This document shows positions 61,041-64,000 of a DNA stretch of 64,000 nt, one piece after another. The notes beneath the pieces were generated by a model, which worked only from the letters and a program-made list of their open reading frames with translations, was not told the DNA's origin and did not search any database. Position 1 is the stretch's first letter; each line of letters begins with the position of its first letter. The position numbers and the translations under genes are program-made. Origin of the DNA: Clostridia bacterium. GTDB taxonomy: Bacteria > Bacillota_A > Clostridia > Oscillospirales > CAG-272. The stretch lies in assembly GCA_017467205.1 (NCBI GenBank), contig JAFTSQ010000025.1:77754-141753 (forward strand), written 5' to 3'.

Positions 61041-61160
61041 ATGAAACACAAAGCGTTAAATATCGCTCTATTAACCTTAGAGCTGATATTTGAAATCGTT
61101 TTACTACCACTCAAAATTGTTAAAACGATTTACGAAATAGCAAAAATCCTGATTCTATAA
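61041..61160 (+). CDS. Tandem small amphipathic peptide 3 (39 residues)
   Basis: ATG 61041 with AAGGGAGAG upstream. Sequence MKHKALNIALLTLELIFEIV then LLPLKIVKTIYEIAKILIL: clearly related to peptide 1 (shared LELIF and P-K-V/I-K spacing). Hydrophobic helix with interspersed Lys/Glu. Own promoter and terminator; third member of the array. Confidence 0.7.
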   Translation: MKHKALNIALLTLELIFEIVLLPLKIVKTIYEIAKILIL

Positions 61161-61181
61161 TTCTATCTACATACGGATGCT

Positions 61182-61214
61182 GCCGTCCTTAACACATTTA
61201 AGGGCGGTTTTCTC
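61182..61214 (+). terminator. Terminator of peptide gene 3
   Basis: CCGTCCTTAA cacat TTAAGGGCGG then TTTTCTC. Confidence 0.82.
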
Positions 61215-61243
61215 TTGACAAAATTCCGCCATGGGTGTATAAT
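61215..61243 (+). promoter_or_regulatory. Promoter of the one-TM / nuclease-like unit
   Basis: TTGACA (61215-61220), 17-bp spacer, TATAAT (61238-61243). Confidence 0.85.
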
Positions 61244-61273
61244 TAGGTATCTTGTTTCCTTGAGGTGATACTT

Positions 61274-61483
61274 ATGTTTAATTGGTTGCTTATGGCAGGC
61301 ACAGATAGTAAACCCGAACTTACTGTATCTGGCATTGATTACGAAGCTTTATCAGTCTTTTTGGGCATTATATCATTTATACTTTTGCTAACAATCATTT
61401 TCGGCGGTTTGATTATGTTCTATAAAATAGAAAAACTAAAAGAAACAGTAAAAGAACTTGAAAAACAAAAACCTAAAAAATGA
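61274..61483 (+). CDS. Single-helix membrane protein with cytoplasmic coil
   Basis: 69 residues from ATG 61274 (GAGGTGAT upstream). A short N-terminal hydrophobic part, a central membrane helix (about 29-50, LSVFLGIISFILLLTIIFGG) and a charged coil (KIEKLKETVKELEKQKPKK). Its layout recalls anchor or accessory subunits. Cotranscribed with the following zinc-ribbon/nuclease-like gene. Confidence 0.68.
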   Translation: MFNWLLMAGTDSKPELTVSGIDYEALSVFLGIISFILLLTIIFGGLIMFYKIEKLKETVKELEKQKPKK

Positions 61484-61532
61484 AAATGTTAAATTAAAAA
61501 TTACTTGAATATAAAACTTTATGAGGTATTTT

Positions 61533-62504
61533 ATGAAAACCAGCAATTTCATTTGTCCTATCTGCGGAGAACCTACAAATGTTTACATGGGAAATGCTCG
61601 TAGAGACCGCCTTTGTAGAAAACATGGTATGCTCGCCAACAAAGGAGAACTTATTCAATGCGAGTACTGCGGTAATTGGAATGATACTAAAGAGACTTGT
61701 ACTTGCCAAAAATCTGCTCCTAAAGCAATTGATAAAGAACCGGCAAAAGAATATGATGCTTCTGAATCAACTTGTATTATATGTGGCGAACCATCGAACG
61801 GTAAGCAACAATGCAGAGCCTGTTTTTATGAAACTAAAGATTTTATGGATATACTTGATAAAAATAGTAACTCAAGAAAAACAAGAGATTACTATTACAA
61901 TCTAAAAGAAAGAATCTTTATCATAAAAAGCCTTGAAGAAGCACAAAAACAATGTAATAAATTAATTGCAATCGCCATGGTTGCAAATGACTATAACAAT
62001 GATTCTTCTCTGATCAACAAAGTTTACAAAGATGTAGAAGCTCTCATAAAAGGAAAACAAGCTCCACTGACAAACACGCAATTCGAGGAAGAACGCAAAG
62101 AAAACGATGCAAACAAAAGTAAAGTAAATACAGCTCAAGATGGTCACAATGTAGATTCAGATATGGAAGTCAGAATAGACGATGTTCTTTACAATTCTTA
62201 TATTTTGCACGCATACGGCATTAGCATTCCCGAAATAACGGAAAGAAGAAAGAAATGCGACTGGTTTATTCCCATAAGTAATGGTAAAGGAATTTACATT
62301 GAATATTGGGGAATGAACACGCCAAAATACAAACAAGAACGCAAAGAAAAAGAAGAACTCTATCAAAAACACAACATTCCGTATATTGGAATAGAAGCAG
62401 ATGAACCCAAACAAGATACGCTCACCTTTAAAGCAAATTTACTTCGCGACCTAAGAATAATCGCAGAAAAACATTATGGATTTATACCTGAATGGAAAAA
62501 ATGA
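61533..62504 (+). CDS. Zinc-ribbon protein with nuclease-like (PD-(D/E)XK type) C-terminus
   Basis: 323 residues from ATG 61533 (GAGGT upstream). Several Cys-x2-Cys knuckles at the N-terminus (CPICG, CEYCGNW, CTC, CIICGEPS, CRAC), then a helical spacer (about 100-200), then a C-terminal domain with the pattern D-(x)n-E-x-W (CDWFIPISNGKGIYIEYWG) followed by a basic helix and HNIPYIGIEADE. This D...ExW/K arrangement is typical of restriction-endonuclease-fold domains in repair and defence proteins. It is strongly AT-rich, unlike host genes. I infer DNA cleavage or binding, possibly a defence or superinfection function. Confidence 0.68.
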   Translation: MKTSNFICPICGEPTNVYMGNARRDRLCRKHGMLANKGELIQCEYCGNWNDTKETCTCQKSAPKAIDKEPAKEYDASESTCIICGEPSNGKQQCRACFYETKDFMDILDKNSNSRKTRDYYYNLKERIFIIKSLEEAQKQCNKLIAIAMVANDYNNDSSLINKVYKDVEALIKGKQAPLTNTQFEEERKENDANKSKVNTAQDGHNVDSDMEVRIDDVLYNSYILHAYGISIPEITERRKKCDWFIPISNGKGIYIEYWGMNTPKYKQERKEKEELYQKHNIPYIGIEADEPKQDTLTFKANLLRDLRIIAEKHYGFIPEWKK

Positions 62505-62530
62505 ATTTGAAGTGTTATGACAACTGAATA

Positions 62531-62560
62531 TAAAGAGTGACTTATGTCGCTCTTTTTTTA
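62531..62560. terminator. Bidirectional terminator
   Basis: AAGAGTGAC / GTCGCTCTT stem with a T-run (plus strand) and A-run, between the cargo unit and the convergent surface-protein gene. Confidence 0.8.
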
Positions 62561-63949
62561 TTTGAATTTAAACAACCAACCTATAACCTTAAACGGAAAT
62601 GTTAATATAGCAAATAAAAACTTAACTATAAACTTTATCCCAGTCCATATAATATTGAAAACAAAACCAAGCGGTCCAGAAGCTAACAGTATTAATACTA
62701 CAATAAGTATAAGTCCTAATACCATCATTATCTTTTGCCACCATTCAGAATTTTCAATATTGTCAGCGATAGACACTTCAAGCTCCGGAATACTATCAGT
62801 ACCAACGAGCTCACTTACACACCCGAGATTATATACTTTACCTTGAGATAAAAATTTAAGTCTCAAAACACCCACATTTTCAGTCTCACAATAATTAACA
62901 TAGTAACCGCTTCCGTCTACATAAGGAACCAAAGTATAATCCGTTTCCAAAAAGCGAAATACAAATTCAGAATTATTCAATGCAATGAGTTCTTCTTCAC
63001 TGAATTCCTCATTAGCATCATTGGTAGCCTCTTGAATAAATGTGCTTACATCTTGTATTCGATTCCATGTGTATTTTTTTCCCAATAAGCCATCCCCGTC
63101 ATTAGATGCAGTATCTGATTCGGTTAAAACACAAGAATCCAAATAAGATTCTCCTTGTGGCTCTTTATAATCGTTTCCCGCAGTAAAATAATAATAAGTA
63201 TACTCGCGAATAGTATAAGTTATGTCTGCATCGTATATCTTATCCACATCATAGTTTCCTATAGAAAAGGCAACATAATGGCTGTCGCACTTATCAATGT
63301 AAAGTTTAAATCCCTCGGTATAACGAATACTTCCAGTAGCCTGAATGTTTATATCTACTACATCAACTTCTTCCATTTCATAGATAAGCATATCATTATA
63401 ATAGTAAGCACACCAAATACGCCCCACAGGATAACCTACGCCTTGAGTAGTATCTACAGCCGTTGACGAAGTATCAATACTGCTATCATAAGCACGGTAA
63501 ACTGTCGCTATATCATAATATCTATACAAATTGTTAGAAACAGTAAAATCATTTACGATATACTTGTCAAAAACACCGTCGCTGTTAAGCCATGTTAACG
63601 AATACAGACCATAAGTAGGGTTGCGGTTTTCCGGAGCTTGCAAAGACATATTTATATAGCTTGCTCTTAAATCCTTCGTTGCATCGCTCGGCTGATACAC
63701 ATACACGAACAGCTCACCATTCTCTCCTTCGGCTATAGTAATGACCTGCAAAGAGTAGTCGTTTGCTATTGCCGGGTAATCGTCGGGATTGAAACTATCA
63801 TCCTTCTCAAGGTCATCAAGCACGTTAGAATAACTGCTTGTTGCCGCTTCGGTCCTTAAAGCAAAGGCGGAGAGAATCGCCTCTCCGCCCACTATCAAGA
63901 CTAAAGCGAGGCACAATATAAATGTTGTTATTCGCTTTGCTACAGTCAT
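62558..63949 (-). CDS. Large surface protein with signal peptide and C-terminal membrane anchor; candidate phage adsorption protein
   Basis: 463 residues. N-terminal signal peptide (about 1-36, ending near FALRTEAAT). The extracytoplasmic part (about 37-400) is beta-rich and Tyr/Asp/Ser-rich with few Lys. A membrane helix follows (about 404-425, IMMVLGLILIVVLILLASG), then a second hydrophobic, basic segment ending FAILTFPFKVIGWLFKFK. A long exported domain with a C-terminal anchor is the layout of the inovirus pIII adsorption/release protein. No homology claimed. The tail resembles the small tandem peptides nearby. Confidence 0.65.
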   Translation of the reverse strand: MTVAKRITTFILCLALVLIVGGEAILSAFALRTEAATSSYSNVLDDLEKDDSFNPDDYPAIANDYSLQVITIAEGENGELFVYVYQPSDATKDLRASYINMSLQAPENRNPTYGLYSLTWLNSDGVFDKYIVNDFTVSNNLYRYYDIATVYRAYDSSIDTSSTAVDTTQGVGYPVGRIWCAYYYNDMLIYEMEEVDVVDINIQATGSIRYTEGFKLYIDKCDSHYVAFSIGNYDVDKIYDADITYTIREYTYYYFTAGNDYKEPQGESYLDSCVLTESDTASNDGDGLLGKKYTWNRIQDVSTFIQEATNDANEEFSEEELIALNNSEFVFRFLETDYTLVPYVDGSGYYVNYCETENVGVLRLKFLSQGKVYNLGCVSELVGTDSIPELEVSIADNIENSEWWQKIMMVLGLILIVVLILLASGPLGFVFNIIWTGIKFIVKFLFAILTFPFKVIGWLFKFK

Positions 63950-63950
63950 T

Positions 63951-64000
63951 TTACTGCGCCTGATTGATTACAAGCTCCTCGGCGAGGCTATAGTTTACTA
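63951..64000 (-). CDS. 3' end of an upstream phage gene (partial)
   Basis: Minus-strand frame entering from the right edge and ending ...VNYSLAEELVINQAQ, stop at 63951-63953, one base before the ATG of the surface-protein gene. Too short to identify; the tight spacing suggests it is a real cotranscribed gene. Confidence 0.45.
   Translation of the reverse strand, partial: VNYSLAEELVINQAQ

Larger units (their letters stand above)
54237..64000 (-). mobile_element. Filamentous-phage (inovirus)-like prophage, right end outside window
   Basis: Minus-strand gene string: large surface protein with signal peptide and C-terminal anchor, several very small basic or membrane proteins, a Zot/pI-like ATPase with membrane helices, and an HUH replication protein, with hairpin-rich intergenic regions. 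These are the defining parts of inoviruses; Zot-like ATPase plus HUH Rep is the key pairing. No phage integrase is visible; the adjacent transposase or host XerCD might integrate it (inference). The left border is placed at the hairpins by judgement. Confidence 0.75.

Noticed and set aside
60474..61160. The three tandem peptides as inovirus major coat proteins
   Set aside because: They are on the opposite strand from the phage genes, lack signal peptides, and are separately promoted; kept as possibility but not called.

Overview
The window looks like the chromosome of a spore-forming, anaerobic member of the Clostridia (Firmicutes), probably a gut or host-associated degrader of plant or host glycans. 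The evidence is a complete spoIIA operon (spoIIAA-spoIIAB-sigF), spoVG, a CIRCE-controlled groES-groEL pair, a T-box in front of valS, many consensus sigma-A promoters and strong Shine-Dalgarno sites. I cannot name the genus. The first ~52.7 kb reads as ordinary chromosome of moderate GC. From ~52.7 kb onward the gene content, gene size and base composition change: mobile DNA begins, and the stretch 60.3-63.9 kb is clearly AT-rich.

Layout. 0-6.5 kb: cation/proton antiporter, T-box-valS, a BspA-type leucine-rich-repeat protein, a HAD hydrolase and a membrane protein. 7.9-13 kb: a uronate catabolism cluster with a KduI carrying an extra N-terminal domain, KduD and two tandem GH88 unsaturated glucuronyl hydrolases, followed by an acyltransferase. 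14.4-15.4 kb: a scar of gene remnants. 15.7-17.2 kb: an S24/LexA-like repressor divergent from two small unknown genes, with palindromic operator candidates between them. 17.3-21 kb: spoIIA and groESL. 21-26 kb: addB coupled to a winged-helix regulator, then a KDPG aldolase-VOC fusion that continues the uronate pathway. 26-29.4 kb: fucose isomerase and mutarotase with a divergent AraC regulator. 29.6-39 kb: two unrecognised coiled-coil proteins, a truncated ParB/Noc-like protein beside rsmG, pgk, tpiA, an MsmX-type sugar ABC ATPase and spoVG. 39.4-52.7 kb: murC, DUF523, mgtE with a possible leader peptide, esterase, mscS, GH78-type enzyme, metal-binding protein, ECF sigma/anti-sigma pair, methyltransferase-like protein, SGNH hydrolase and YgjV.

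52.7-64 kb is accessory. An IS481-type transposase lies next to a 29-residue hydrophobic peptide gene that is covered by a convergent antisense transcription unit with its own consensus promoter and terminator, resembling a type I toxin-antitoxin. Two large hairpins follow. Then comes what I read as a filamentous-phage (inovirus) type prophage on the minus strand: HUH replication protein, a Zot/pI-like membrane ATPase, a string of very small genes (several too short for normal gene callers) and a large signal-peptide plus C-terminal-anchor surface protein that could be the adsorption protein. Inserted in it on the plus strand is an AT-rich cargo cassette: three tandem genes for 38-43-residue amphipathic peptides, each with its own promoter and terminator, followed by a one-TM protein and a zinc-ribbon protein with a nuclease-like C-terminus. 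The C-terminal tail of the surface protein resembles these small peptides. This cassette, with a nearby structured RNA driven by a consensus promoter, is the best candidate for an undescribed system in the window.

How the genes work together. GH88 enzymes release unsaturated uronate from oligosaccharides. KduI and KduD convert it to 2-keto-3-deoxygluconate. After phosphorylation by a kinase not in this window, the Eda-VOC aldolase splits it to pyruvate and glyceraldehyde-3-phosphate, which feeds the glycolytic enzymes Pgk and TpiA. FucI/FucU, the GH78-type enzyme, the esterase and the SGNH hydrolase fit the same glycan-degrading lifestyle, with MsmX as a possible shared energiser of sugar ABC importers.
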